Of a stretch of 55,579 nt of DNA, positions 46,938-55,579 are shown piece by piece. Under the pieces are notes generated by a model. It made no database searches. It worked only from the letters and a program-made list of their open reading frames with translations, and was not told the origin of the DNA. The stretch's first letter is position 1. Each line of letters starts with the position of its first letter. Both the position numbers and the translations under genes were made by a program. Origin of the DNA: Salmonella enterica subsp. diarizonae (lineage in GTDB: Bacteria; Pseudomonadota; Gammaproteobacteria; Enterobacterales; Enterobacteriaceae); assembly GCF_008692785.1 (NCBI RefSeq), contig NZ_VXJV01000011.1, positions 1-55,579 of the forward strand, in the 5' to 3' direction.

Positions 46938-47049
46938 TGACAAAAAGCAAAGCCTTTCCGGGGATGAATCTCTATACTGTTTCACAGACCATGCTGCTCT
47001 GACGAGCGGCCATCTTCCTTAATTCGCTGACTAAGCGTGGAGAAATGAA

Positions 47050-47817
47050 ATGCGACATCCTTTAGTGATGGGTAACTGGAAACTGAACGGCAGCCGCCAC
47101 ATGGTAAACGAACTGGTGGCTAACCTGCGTAAAGAACTGGCGGGCGTAGCAGGCTGCGACGTGGCAATCGCTCCGCCGGAAATGTATATCGATCTGGCGA
47201 AACGCGCTGCTGCCGGCAGCCACATCATGCTGGGCGCGCAGAACGTTGATCTGAACCTGTCTGGCGCATTCACCGGTGAAACTTCGGCTGAAATGCTGAA
47301 GGATATCGGCGCGCAATACATCATTATCGGTCACTCCGAGCGTCGTACTTATCACAAAGAATCTGACGAGCTGATCGCCAAAAAATTCGCCGTGCTGAAA
47401 GAACAAGGTCTGACGCCGGTACTGTGTATCGGTGAAACCGAAGCGGAAAACGAAGCGGGCAAAACAGAAGAAGTGTGCGCACGCCAGATCGACGCGGTAC
47501 TGAAAACGCAGGGCGCGGCGGCCTTTGAAGGCGTGGTTATCGCTTACGAACCCGTATGGGCGATCGGCACCGGTAAATCTGCGACCCCGGCTCAGGCGCA
47601 GGCGGTACACAAATTCATCCGCGACCACATTGCCAAAGCTGACGCTAAAATCGCTGAGCAGGTCATTATCCAGTACGGCGGTTCCGTCAACGCGTCCAAC
47701 GCAGCCGAACTGTTCGCGCAGCCGGACATCGACGGCGCACTGGTAGGCGGCGCTTCTCTGAAAGCTGACGCCTTCGCCGTGATCGTGAAAGCAGCCGAAG
47801 CCGCTAAACAGGCTTAA
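47050..47817 (+). CDS. tpiA: Triosephosphate isomerase TpiA
   Basis: TIM-barrel enzyme interconverting dihydroxyacetone phosphate and glyceraldehyde-3-phosphate. The 255 residues equal E. coli. Lys in GNWKLNG near 9-13, His in IIGHSERR near 92-99 and Glu in [12 protein letters not shown] near 164-175 form the active site; the phosphate loop IQYGGSV is near 206-212. It has its own promoter in the 112-bp gap after yiiQ and ends at a good hairpin. Confidence 0.97.
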   Translation: MRHPLVMGNWKLNGSRHMVNELVANLRKELAGVAGCDVAIAPPEMYIDLAKRAAAGSHIMLGAQNVDLNLSGAFTGETSAEMLKDIGAQYIIIGHSERRTYHKESDELIAKKFAVLKEQGLTPVLCIGETEAENEAGKTEEVCARQIDAVLKTQGAAAFEGVVIAYEPVWAIGTGKSATPAQAQAVHKFIRDHIAKADAKIAEQVIIQYGGSVNASNAAELFAQPDIDGALVGGASLKADAFAVIVKAAEAAKQA

Positions 47818-47826
47818 GTTGTTGCG

Positions 47827-47853
47827 ACGGGAGGAACTCACCTCCCGTTATTA
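47827..47853 (+). terminator. Terminator of tpiA
   Basis: ACGGGAGG-AACTCA-CCTCCCGT is an 8-bp stem followed by TATTAT. Confidence 0.7.
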
Positions 47854-47858
47854 TCGTG

Positions 47859-49331
47859 TCACCAATATCCCAACCAGTGCCACCAGAAGGCACCGGTCAC
47901 GCCCCAGATAGTCAGGTTGACTACACTCATCACCAGCCCCGTTTTCCACCACTCCGCCAACGTAACATAGCCAGAGCCAAAGATAATGGGCGCGGTGCCC
48001 GTGCCATAGTGCGTCAGCGACATCATCAACGAGGAAGAGAAACCAAGCATCAGCCCAAGCAGCGCCGGCGGCGCGCCGAGACCCAATCCCGCGGCGAAGA
48101 ACGCAGCAAACATCGCGGTAATATGCGCCGTGGTACTGGCGAAAAAGTAATGCGAATAAACGTAAAGCAGGATCAGCAGTAGCGTTGCTATGCTCCAGTG
48201 CACGCCGAGATGGTTGATGGCGCTACCGACGCTGGTCGCCAGCCAACCGACCAACCCCAGCTTGCTGAGAAAATCAGCCATCATCACCAGCGCGGCGAAC
48301 CAGACAATAGTATCCCACGCCCCACGACATTTCAGAATGTCGTCCCAGCTTAATACTCCCGTCAGTAACAGAATTGATAAGCCAATTAATGCGGCGCTGG
48401 TAGGATTGACGGTCCAGCCGCTCCCCATGAGCATGGCAGGAACGCCAGCCCACAGGCAAAGCAGCAAAATAAAAACCGCGAGGGTGATTTTCTCTGCCAG
48501 CGAGAGAGGGCCAAGCGCAGTTAGCTTTTGTCGGGCGAACTGCGGCGCATCCGGCGTACGCGTAACGGCAGGCGGGTAGAGCCACCAGATCACAATGGGC
48601 ATCACAACCAGCGATACCACCGCAGGAAGGAGCGCGGCGATAGCCCACATTCCCCAGGTCATATTCAGTACCCCGTCCGTCCCTTTGGTCAAGAAACTGA
48701 CAATTAACGGGTTAGGCGCGGTTGCAGTGATAAACATCGCCGAACTGATCGGATTAATATTGTAATTCACCAGCGCGAGGTAACGGCCCGTCGCGCCATT
48801 CTCACGGTTTCCAGGCTCGGAACCAAGACTTTCCGCAATCGCCCGCATCACCGGGTGAATAATGCCGCCGCCACGCGCGGTATTACTTGGCGTCACCGGC
48901 GCAATCAGGGTTTCTGCCAGCGTTAATGCCCAGGCGATCCCCAACGTTCTTTTACCAAACAGAGCAATAAACCCATAGCCTATACGCGCGCCCAGTCCCG
49001 TTTTCAACAAACTTTGCGACAGCATGATGGATAAGCCAATCAGCCAGATAAGTTGATTAGAAAAACCGCTCAGCGCATCGTTCAGCGCCGCTGAAGGTTT
49101 ACCGGGATGGGTGACGCCGGTCATTGCCACCAGCATAATCGCCACAATCGCAATAGCGCCAATAGGCATGGCTTTCGCGATAATCGCCGCGATAGTACCG
49201 ATAAACAACGCCAGCAGTTGCCATGCCTGTGGAGTCACATTCGCAGGACAAGGGATAACAAACCAGATGGTCAGAGTAATCACGATCGAAATGATGGCAG
49301 GCCAACAGCGAATGGGGGTCAATCTGTCCAT
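47859..49331 (-). CDS. DASS-family (CitT/TtdT-like) dicarboxylate or tricarboxylate transporter
   Basis: A 490-residue inner-membrane protein with about 12-14 hydrophobic segments. The APVTPSNTARGGGI motif (near 148-161), with its SNT signature, and ITATAPNPL (near 207-215) place it with the divalent anion:Na+ symporters or antiporters of the CitT, TtdT and YbhI branch. The C-terminal STTAHITAMFAAF (near 404-416) carries the second substrate hairpin. The substrate is not readable; succinate, citrate and tartrate occur in relatives. It is the second of two tandem same-strand transporters between tpiA and cdh. Confidence 0.82.
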   Translation of the reverse strand: MDRLTPIRCWPAIISIVITLTIWFVIPCPANVTPQAWQLLALFIGTIAAIIAKAMPIGAIAIVAIMLVAMTGVTHPGKPSAALNDALSGFSNQLIWLIGLSIMLSQSLLKTGLGARIGYGFIALFGKRTLGIAWALTLAETLIAPVTPSNTARGGGIIHPVMRAIAESLGSEPGNRENGATGRYLALVNYNINPISSAMFITATAPNPLIVSFLTKGTDGVLNMTWGMWAIAALLPAVVSLVVMPIVIWWLYPPAVTRTPDAPQFARQKLTALGPLSLAEKITLAVFILLLCLWAGVPAMLMGSGWTVNPTSAALIGLSILLLTGVLSWDDILKCRGAWDTIVWFAALVMMADFLSKLGLVGWLATSVGSAINHLGVHWSIATLLLILLYVYSHYFFASTTAHITAMFAAFFAAGLGLGAPPALLGLMLGFSSSLMMSLTHYGTGTAPIIFGSGYVTLAEWWKTGLVMSVVNLTIWGVTGAFWWHWLGYW

Positions 49332-49444
49332 GAATCAATCCTTGAGTTTCCAGCGCACACATCTGCGCACCGGTATTAACCGGCATCGATGCAAATAAAA
49401 CAATTCACCCTCTCACAAAACAAAAAATTAACAGTCCGTTAAAA

Positions 49445-50749
49445 CTATAATTTACCCAGAACTCGAAACCAGGCATAATCCAGTGGTAGCAGTACCAGAT
49501 ACGTCACCGCCGCCAGCGCCAGACACAGTAACATTCCCGCCCTTGCCGGCACCTTTCCTAACGCCATCGCAACAACAATCGGCGACGCCTGATACGGTAA
49601 TAGCGGCGTGGAATAACCCAGCACCTGAATCATAATGACCGATAACAGTGGAAAACCGGTAGCATCTGCAAAACTTTCCGCCAAAGTCGTATAGAGCGCC
49701 GGTACGCCGTTAGCGGTCATAATAAAATTCAGTACCGTCGTGATACCCGTGAGCGCAAGGAAACTGGTAAACGGTTTTTGCGTATCTAATGGCATAACGC
49801 GCAGTAATGTTTCCCCCACCGCATTACCAATACCGGTTTGCGTTACGGTGAGCGCCAGCCCCAGAATCCCGGCGACATAAATACAGGCGCGAATATTAAT
49901 ACCACTGGCAAACTCATCCCCGCTGATAAAACCTACTCGCGGCAACATCGTCACTACCGCTGCCGCCAGACCGGTCCAGGCTGGGCCAATGCCGTGCCAG
50001 CTTTCCGTTACCCACATCGTCAACACCACCGCCAACATCCACGCCAGCCGCTTTTCATTGCGGCTCATTGGCGCAGGCGGCGCTGCCTCGTGCTGCGCAT
50101 GGGGCGCACCGGGAAATAGCCAGCAAATCAGGGCGATTAATACGATGCCTTTTAACCATCCCAGCACCGGCGTATGCAGCAGTAAATACGGCACATAGTT
50201 CAGGTGGATGCCATAAGAGCCTTCTGCCGCGCCGCTCATCACCAGGTTGGGCACGTTCGCAGGCAAAATGGTGGCGGAAAGCTGGAAGGTGCCAAACCCG
50301 ACGGCCAGTGCCAATCCATACCAGGCGCGGGTGCCATCCGCTATTCCGGCGCGTTTCGCCATCGCCGCGACAATCGGCATTAGCAGCGCAATACGTCCCA
50401 TATTTGAGGGCATCACAAACGCCAGAGCATAGCTAAGCAACACCACACTGCTAACCATCAGAAACCAGGAGTCCGTTAATTTAGCCGATAATGCGCGCGC
50501 CGCTCTGTCCGCCAACCCGGTTTTACGAATCGCGATTCCCAGTACGAATCCGCTGAATACCAGCCAGAAAGCTGAAGAGGCAAAACCGCCGAAGATCGTA
50601 TCCGGCGGCGCAATTTTCGCCGCCATCGCTATGGTAAAAAAGAGCAGTGCGGTAATAAATTCCGGCAGCAACGAAGTAGCCCAAAGCAGGATAGTAATGC
50701 CGACAACCAGCGAAGGAAGAAACAGAGGGTGCGAAAGCCAGAGCGACAT
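49445..50749 (-). CDS. Second DASS/ArsB-superfamily anion permease
   Basis: A 434-residue protein with about 11-12 hydrophobic segments. SGFVLGIAIRKTGLADRAA (near 66-84) and FVMPSNMGRIALLMP (near 111-125) resemble the first half of anion permeases of the ion-transporter superfamily, with SNM where SNT is usual. GYSTPLLPYQASPIV (near 387-401) fits the second half. Substrate unknown. It lies 113 bp upstream of the CitT-like gene and downstream of cdh on the same strand. It is not a close copy of its neighbour, so this is not a recent tandem duplication. Confidence 0.75.
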   Translation of the reverse strand: MSLWLSHPLFLPSLVVGITILLWATSLLPEFITALLFFTIAMAAKIAPPDTIFGGFASSAFWLVFSGFVLGIAIRKTGLADRAARALSAKLTDSWFLMVSSVVLLSYALAFVMPSNMGRIALLMPIVAAMAKRAGIADGTRAWYGLALAVGFGTFQLSATILPANVPNLVMSGAAEGSYGIHLNYVPYLLLHTPVLGWLKGIVLIALICWLFPGAPHAQHEAAPPAPMSRNEKRLAWMLAVVLTMWVTESWHGIGPAWTGLAAAVVTMLPRVGFISGDEFASGINIRACIYVAGILGLALTVTQTGIGNAVGETLLRVMPLDTQKPFTSFLALTGITTVLNFIMTANGVPALYTTLAESFADATGFPLLSVIMIQVLGYSTPLLPYQASPIVVAMALGKVPARAGMLLCLALAAVTYLVLLPLDYAWFRVLGKL

Positions 50750-50822
50750 GCCTGTCTCCTGTTGTTTTTTTCAACAAGAATACGGGGACAGGCACGTAGA
50801 GTAAACGCCAGAATCGCCAGAG

Positions 50823-51572
50823 TTACTTCAGAATCTCACACTGATGATCCTGAATTTCCTCAGCAGAAGCGCGATTGAGGGTCAATAAATTACGCTGCGT
50901 CGCCAGCAGAACAAAAGAACCATCGCTTTGGCGCACCACCGCCAGCCCATAGCGTCCCATATGATTGCGTGCTTCCGGTACCTCTTCCGCCAGCATCATA
51001 AACGGGCTACGCTGCGCCAGCTCGCTCTCGGTTACCCGGCGCGCCAGGTATTCATGCCCCATCAGGTCGCCCGGCAGCGGAAGCCAGTGAGTACTGATAC
51101 GCGTGAGATCATTATCCAGTTGTTCCCGAACGTCAGGACGGATGCAAGAAATATGGATATGTAAATGGTCCTGTGAACGACCAAGCCGCGAATTAATCGT
51201 CAGCGAAACCGCGCTATCCGGAATATCATGCCCGTATTTTTTGCTCATATAGCCGCGAGCCTGCCAGGCCAGCCAGAAAAAGTTGGGCGTAGCGGGCTCC
51301 AGCAGCAGCGGGCTTTCCGTACCATTGATACGGTAGGTGGGCATCAATAAATATTGCAGCGGGCCGTGACGATCTTTAAAGACGACATAGCCAGCGCGAG
51401 GTTTGACTTCCGCGCAGGGCGCTGGATTTTGATGCTGTAACTGATCGGGCAGGCACTGTTCAAGAACGATTTCCCGTAATGCATCAGGATTGCCGGAAAA
51501 TTTCCAGTAACCGACGCCCGCCGCGGCGACAATCACTATCACCGCCAGTAAAAAGTAGCCTGTTTTTTTCAT
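50823..51572 (-). CDS. cdh: CDP-diacylglycerol pyrophosphatase Cdh (UshB)
   Basis: Membrane-anchored HIT-like hydrolase releasing phosphatidate and CMP; the Salmonella protein is known as UshB, a UDP-sugar hydrolase. The ATG at 51572 gives 249 residues; an upstream in-frame ATG adds 62 residues across the sbp terminator and was rejected. An N-terminal membrane anchor covers about 5-25, and the HIT-type HLHIHIS motif is near 158-164. Neighbours sbp and pfkA are as in E. coli. Confidence 0.92.
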   Translation of the reverse strand: MKKTGYFLLAVIVIVAAAGVGYWKFSGNPDALREIVLEQCLPDQLQHQNPAPCAEVKPRAGYVVFKDRHGPLQYLLMPTYRINGTESPLLLEPATPNFFWLAWQARGYMSKKYGHDIPDSAVSLTINSRLGRSQDHLHIHISCIRPDVREQLDNDLTRISTHWLPLPGDLMGHEYLARRVTESELAQRSPFMMLAEEVPEARNHMGRYGLAVVRQSDGSFVLLATQRNLLTLNRASAEEIQDHQCEILK

Positions 51573-51629
51573 GTTATGCGTTCCCTGTGTCTCATAGACG
51601 GAGAAGAGTAACGCAAAATTATGGCAAAG

Positions 51630-51664
51630 AAAAAACCCGGCAACATAATACGTTACCGGGTTTA
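51630..51664 (-). terminator. Terminator of sbp
   Basis: On the minus strand AAACCCGGTAAC pairs imperfectly with GTTGCCGGGTTT around ATAATAC, with a T6 tail. It lies 8 bp past the sbp stop. Confidence 0.8.
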
Positions 51665-51672
51665 TAAACGGT

Positions 51673-52662
51673 TTAGCGTTTGCTGATTTGGTCGAACGTA
51701 CCGCCATTAGAGAAGTGATCTTTTTGCGCCTTTGCCCAGCCGCCAAACACCTCGTCAATGGTGAACAGCTTCAGCTTCGGAAACGCATCGTCGTATTTTT
51801 TCGCCACGTCAGCATCGCGCGGACGATAATAATTTTTTGCCGCAATTGTCTGGCCTTCCGGCGAATAGAGGTACTTGAGATATGCTTCCGCCACCGCATT
51901 CGTCCCTTTCTTCTCAACGACTTTATCGACCACGGACACGGTCGGCTCCGCCAGAATGGATTCGCCAGGCGTGATAATCTCGAACTGGTCTTTGCCCAGC
52001 TCGTGCGTCGCCAGCAACGCTTCGTTTTCCCAGGCGATTAATACATCGCCGATCCCGCGTTCCACAAAGGTATTGGTTGAGCCGCGTGCGCCGGAGTCTA
52101 ACACCTCGACGTTCTTATATAGCGCTTTGACAAAATCCTGCGCTTTGACCTGGTCATTATTGTTATGATGCAGGGCATAACCCCATGCCGCCAGATAGTT
52201 CCAGCGAGCGCCGCCGGAGCTCTTCGGGTTTGGCGTAATCACCGACACTCCGGGTTTAATCAGATCGTTCCAGTCATGAATTTGTTTTGGATTGCCCTTG
52301 CGCACCAGGAAGACAATGGTGGACGTATACGGCGCAGAATTGTCCGGCAGGCGTTTGATCCAGGCCTTATCAATGCGCCCACGCTCGGCAATGGCATCAA
52401 CATCCCAGGCCAGCGCCAGCGTAACGACATCCGCATCAATACCGTTAATCACCGACGTAGCCTGTTTGCCTGAGCCGCCGTGCGACTGACGGATAATCAC
52501 ATTATCGCCGGTCTCCTGTTTCCAGTGCGCGCTAAACGCTTTGTTGTACTGTTCGTACAGTTCGCGCGTTGGATCGTAAGACACGTTAAGTAGCTGAATA
52601 TCCTTTGCCAGAACGCTGGTTGACGCCAGCAATAATGTGAATCCCACGCCCCACTTTTTCAT
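51673..52662 (-). CDS. sbp: Periplasmic sulfate-binding protein Sbp
   Basis: Solute-binding component of the sulfate ABC importer CysTWA. The 329 residues match E. coli. A 19-residue signal peptide ends at SVLA. The sulfate-contacting [10 protein letters not shown] is near 57-66, with [10 protein letters not shown] near 190-199. The gene stands alone; the membrane and ATPase subunits are encoded elsewhere. It is expected to be CysB-controlled, but I did not identify a CysB site in the upstream 52663-52780. Confidence 0.95.
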   Translation of the reverse strand: MKKWGVGFTLLLASTSVLAKDIQLLNVSYDPTRELYEQYNKAFSAHWKQETGDNVIIRQSHGGSGKQATSVINGIDADVVTLALAWDVDAIAERGRIDKAWIKRLPDNSAPYTSTIVFLVRKGNPKQIHDWNDLIKPGVSVITPNPKSSGGARWNYLAAWGYALHHNNNDQVKAQDFVKALYKNVEVLDSGARGSTNTFVERGIGDVLIAWENEALLATHELGKDQFEIITPGESILAEPTVSVVDKVVEKKGTNAVAEAYLKYLYSPEGQTIAAKNYYRPRDADVAKKYDDAFPKLKLFTIDEVFGGWAKAQKDHFSNGGTFDQISKR

Positions 52663-52784
52663 CGCCCGACTCGCTTATGTTGTGTTGTGATGAGCAAAGC
52701 GTGCCAGAAAGCGATCCAAACATTAAAGAATAAAAAAAGATTGGCTATAACAGAGGGGAATATGTAACAGAGGGATTTTTGGCG

Positions 52785-52852
52785 GCTTGCGACTTATCCG
52801 ACCTACACGTAACTTGTAGGCCGGATAAGCACAGCGCCTTCAGGCAATTTAC
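52785..52852. repeat. REP-type palindrome between sbp and pfkA
   Basis: CTTATCCGACCTACACGTAA is followed by CTTGTAGGCCGGATAAG, an almost complete inverted repeat. Another half lies at CTTCAGGCAA. Confidence 0.75.
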
Positions 52853-52863
52853 GTCGCCAAAAC

Positions 52864-53826
52864 TTAGTACAGTTTTTTCGCGCACTCCATCCAGTCGCTT
52901 TTGAACGGACGCTTCATGTTTTCAATCGCATCGATGATGTCATGATGAACAAGCTGCTCGTTCTGGATACCGACACAACGGCCACCGTGGCCTTCCAGAA
53001 GCAGGTCAATAGCATAAGCGCCCATGCGGGAAGCCAGAATGCGATCGTAAGGTACGGGAGAACCGCCGCGCTGGATGTGGCCCAGCACCGTCGCACGCGT
53101 TTCACGACCCGTTTCTTTTTCAATAAAGTGCGCCAGTTCGTCAACATCGCACATATGTTCGGTGATAGCGACGATAGCGTGTTTTTTACCTTTCGCGATA
53201 CCGGCTTTGATTTCCGCCACCAGATCCTCGCGATTAAATTCAACTTCCGGCACCACGATAAACTCACAGCCGCCGGCAATAGCCGCCGCCAACGTCAGGT
53301 CGCCGCAATAACGCCCCATCACTTCAACAATAGAGATACGCTGGTGAGAAGAGGAGGTGTCACGCAGACGGTCAATCGCTTCCACCACGGTGCCAAGAGC
53401 AGTGAAATAGCCGATAGTGTAGTCGGTGCCTTTGATATCGTTATCGATAGTGCCTGGCAGACCGATGCACGGGAAGCCCATTTCAGTCAGACGTTTTGCA
53501 CCCAGATAAGAACCATCGCCGCCAATAACCACCAGCGCATCGATGCCACGTTTTTTCAGGTTTTCGATCGCGACAGCGCGAATATTTTCGTCACGGAATT
53601 CCGGGAAACGGGCGGAGCCGAGGAAAGTACCGCCACGGTTGATCATGTCAGATACGCTGTAACGGTCAAGCTGAACCATACGATCTTCATACAGGCCCAG
53701 ATAGCCGTCATAAATGCCCATGACTTCCAGCCCTTCCGTCAACGCTGAGCGCACAACACCGCGGATTGCCGCGTTCATGCCCGGCGCATCACCGCCGCTT
53801 GTCAACACACCGATTTTCTTAATCAT
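52864..53826 (-). CDS. pfkA: ATP-dependent 6-phosphofructokinase I PfkA
   Basis: Main phosphofructokinase of glycolysis; a tetramer activated by ADP and inhibited by PEP. The 320 residues equal E. coli. ATP-binding [13 protein letters not shown] is at 11-23 and [12 protein letters not shown] at about 102-113; catalytic Asp lies in [10 protein letters not shown] near 125-134. A Cra-like operator and promoter occur at 53914-53948. Confidence 0.97.
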   Translation of the reverse strand: MIKKIGVLTSGGDAPGMNAAIRGVVRSALTEGLEVMGIYDGYLGLYEDRMVQLDRYSVSDMINRGGTFLGSARFPEFRDENIRAVAIENLKKRGIDALVVIGGDGSYLGAKRLTEMGFPCIGLPGTIDNDIKGTDYTIGYFTALGTVVEAIDRLRDTSSSHQRISIVEVMGRYCGDLTLAAAIAGGCEFIVVPEVEFNREDLVAEIKAGIAKGKKHAIVAITEHMCDVDELAHFIEKETGRETRATVLGHIQRGGSPVPYDRILASRMGAYAIDLLLEGHGGRCVGIQNEQLVHHDIIDAIENMKRPFKSDWMECAKKLY

Positions 53827-53913
53827 GACTACCTCTGAACTTTGGAATGCAAAATGAAATCTATTGCCGGAAGCCGATTTCGCACTTCGAAACGATCCAA
53901 CGAATATACAGAT

Positions 53914-53948
53914 AGTATAACAATCCCTTCCTGCTGAATTGATTCAGG
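53914..53948 (-). promoter_or_regulatory. pfkA promoter with Cra (FruR) operator
   Basis: GCTGAATTGATTCAGG (53933-53948) is a near-perfect Cra palindrome (TGAANNNNTTCA core). On the minus strand it overlaps the expected -35 of a promoter whose -10 TATACT is at 53914-53919. Cra is known to repress pfkA. Confidence 0.75.
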
Positions 53949-54010
53949 TCAGGCCAAATGGCGGTAATTTATACACAAAATGCTGGCCTGGCTCACTTTT
54001 TAACAATCAA

Positions 54011-54913
54011 TTATACAAGCTCGAACTTCTTGCCTTCCCTGGGGACGACTGAACAGGGATCCTGATGAATAATGACATCTGAACCCGGAAAACGCTGCAA
54101 AATCGCCTGCTCTACCTGTTCAGCCACTAAATGCGCCTGAACGAGCGGCAGATTATCTTCCATTTCCAAATGAATCTGAATAAAGCGGGTCGGCCCTGAC
54201 TGCCGCGTGCGGAGATCGTGCGCGCCGCTGACGCCCGGCCATGACGTCACGATATCAATAATTTCCTGTCGTTCCGCATCGGGCAGCGCGCGATCCAATA
54301 ATGACTGCACCGCCTCATACCCCATACGTAACGCGCTATACAAAATATAGATGCCAATACCTAACGCAAACAGGGCATCCGCACGATGCCAGCCGTACCA
54401 GGATAACCCAAGCGCGATAAGAATCGCTCCGTTCATCATAACATCAGACTGATAATGAAGCATATCCGCTCGTACCGCCTGACTTTGGGTCTTGCGTACC
54501 ACCCAGCGCTGAAACGTGACCAGTATAATAGTGCATATCAGAGCGATAACGGTAACGCCAATCCCCACGCCGGGGTCGTTCATTGGCGTCGGCTTAATCA
54601 GGTTCTGGATACTGGTCAAAAATAGAAACAGCGCCGAACCGGAAATAAACATACTTTGCGCCAGCGCCGCCAGCGACTCCGCTTTACCATGACCAAACGT
54701 GTGTTCATCATCTGCTGGTTGCAGCGAATAACGCACGACCAATAAGTTCGTCAATGACGCGGCAATATCCACCAACGAATCCACCAACGCCGCCAGAATA
54801 CTCACCGAGCCCGTATACCACCACGCAAAAATTTTGATCAAAAGTAACGCTGATGCCATCGCCGTTGCCGCGATAGCCGCCCGGCTGACCAGCCGTCCAT
54901 AGGTTTGATTCAT
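54011..54913 (-). CDS. fieF: Ferrous-iron and zinc efflux pump FieF (YiiP)
   Basis: Cation-diffusion-facilitator dimer exporting Fe2+/Zn2+ in exchange for protons. The 300 residues match E. coli. Six helices span about 12-205. Site A has D45 and D49 (ALVDSLVD) and the HYQSD motif near 153-157. A cytoplasmic domain with the metal-binding histidines (HLEMED, IIHQDP) follows from about 210. Monocistronic between pfkA and cpxP. Confidence 0.95.
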   Translation of the reverse strand: MNQTYGRLVSRAAIAATAMASALLLIKIFAWWYTGSVSILAALVDSLVDIAASLTNLLVVRYSLQPADDEHTFGHGKAESLAALAQSMFISGSALFLFLTSIQNLIKPTPMNDPGVGIGVTVIALICTIILVTFQRWVVRKTQSQAVRADMLHYQSDVMMNGAILIALGLSWYGWHRADALFALGIGIYILYSALRMGYEAVQSLLDRALPDAERQEIIDIVTSWPGVSGAHDLRTRQSGPTRFIQIHLEMEDNLPLVQAHLVAEQVEQAILQRFPGSDVIIHQDPCSVVPREGKKFELV

Positions 54914-54994
54914 AAATACTCCCGCTATCTTCTGCCGGTAGTATAACGGATGGTTTAAAACAGTAAGCTAATAACAGAATGACAAATTGGGGAT

Positions 54995-55052
54995 AAAAAA
55001 AACCCCCACATCATGTGGGGGAAGACAGGGATGGTGTCTATGGCAAGGAAAA
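54995..55052 (-). ncRNA. cpxQ: CpxQ small RNA (cpxP 3' UTR)
   Basis: The minus-strand sequence beginning TTTTCCTTGCCATAGACACC and ending in the CCCCCACATGATGTGGGGG terminator with a T8 tail matches the 58-nt Salmonella CpxQ released from cpxP mRNA by RNase E. CpxQ is an Hfq-dependent RNA that lowers synthesis of several inner-membrane proteins under envelope stress. The terminator (54995-55022) is also that of cpxP. Confidence 0.9.
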
Positions 55053-55060
55053 CAGGGTTG

Positions 55061-55561
55061 TTACTGGGAACGTGAGTTGCTACTACTCAATAATTTCAAC
55101 GATGAACTTTTTTGCCATTGCGCCACGTCGCGCAGTTGCTCCATTCGTTGCTGATGCTTTTCATTCAAAACCGCTTGCTGCTCCGGCGTTAACAGGCGAT
55201 ACATCTGGTTACGCACGCGGGCCATTTCGACCTGGCGGGCAACCTGCTCTTGCGCCATTTTTTCTGCCTGAGCGCGCACAGCGCTTTCATCAAATTTTTC
55301 TGCGGTGACAAGCCGATGCATTGTCTCCATTTCGCTAACATTAACAGGAGGCTGTTCGTGCCTTGCCCGCTGCATAAGATCTCGCATCTGTTGACGCTGA
55401 TGTTCGGTTAAACTTATGCCGTCAAACATATGATTTTGCGTGCTACGCTGCGTGGCCCCGTCACCGGGGTGCCAGTTATCGCTTGTAACAACTTCAGCTG
55501 CGTGGCTTAAGAAACTGAATGCCAGCGTTGAGGCCATAACAGCAGCGGTAACTTTGCGCAT
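55061..55561 (-). CDS. cpxP: Periplasmic adaptor/inhibitor CpxP
   Basis: Cpx-induced periplasmic protein that binds misfolded proteins and dampens CpxA. The 166 residues match E. coli. A signal peptide of about 21 residues ends at SHA. Two LTxxQ motifs are present: LTEHQRQQM near 51-59 and LTPEQQAVL near 123-131. Helices in the mature region form the cradle dimer. The CpxR-bound promoter lies just outside the window at the right end; 18 bases of leader are visible. Confidence 0.95.
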   Translation of the reverse strand: MRKVTAAVMASTLAFSFLSHAAEVVTSDNWHPGDGATQRSTQNHMFDGISLTEHQRQQMRDLMQRARHEQPPVNVSEMETMHRLVTAEKFDESAVRAQAEKMAQEQVARQVEMARVRNQMYRLLTPEQQAVLNEKHQQRMEQLRDVAQWQKSSSLKLLSSSNSRSQ

Positions 55562-55579
55562 CGCTTGCTCCCAAAATCT

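Noticed and set aside
51573-51758. 62-codon extension of cdh
   Set aside because: It crosses the sbp terminator and overlaps the sbp end; MKKTGYF is the family start.

Overview
The window is a chromosomal segment of an enteric gammaproteobacterium, almost certainly Salmonella. Nearly every gene can be matched by recall to the E. coli K-12 block running from the rrnB promoters (murI, btuB) to cpxP, read here in reverse orientation. The KatG, CytR and FabR sequences and the presence of REP/BIME and ERIC repeats fit Salmonella better than Escherichia. Two segments I would expect from S. Typhimurium LT2 are absent: the frw/pfl genes between yijO and fsaB, and the lsr region between tpiA and cdh. 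A non-Typhimurium lineage such as S. bongori or a non-subspecies-I S. enterica is therefore plausible. That is inference from memory of gene order, not a database result.

Layout from left to right. 1-360: rrnB P1/P2 promoters and 16S leader (minus strand). 361-5622: murI, btuB with its cobalamin riboswitch, trmA, yijD and fabR. 5824-8338: sthA, oxyR and the OxyS small RNA. 8408-12883: the arginine cluster argCBH with divergent argE, sharing ARG boxes. 13286-18882: ppc with an ERIC element in its 5' region, eptC with a PmrA-box-like site, and the AraC-type gene yijO. 19137-23199: fsaB-gldA and katG. 23364-29440: the methionine genes metF, metL, metB and metJ with two Met-box arrays, plus about 1 kb of gene remnants between metF and metL. 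29588-31779: an accessory KdgM-type porin and GPH-family sugar symporter. 32114-40525: rpmE, priA, cytR, ftsN, hslVU (with a sigma-32 promoter), menA and rraA. 40728-46937: zapB, glpFKX, fpr, a DUF805 gene and yiiQ. 47050-55561: tpiA, two accessory DASS-type anion transporters, cdh, sbp, pfkA, fieF and cpxP, with the CpxQ small RNA in the cpxP 3' region.

Functionally the region is mostly housekeeping: amino-acid biosynthesis, oxidative-stress control (OxyR, OxyS, KatG, SthA), glycerol use and lower glycolysis (GlpF/K/X, GldA, FsaB, TpiA, PfkA), cell division (FtsN, ZapB) and envelope stress (CpxP, CpxQ). The accessory parts are the porin/permease pair, the two DASS transporters and the metF-metL remnants, all at boundaries between conserved genes. 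No insertion sequence, prophage, CRISPR array, tRNA or defence system was recognised. The most unusual items are the remnant gene pair, the uncharacterised porin/symporter system with a dyad upstream, an OxyS variant with a shortened terminator loop, a CAG repeat in ftsN and an apparent one-base shift at the end of fabR.
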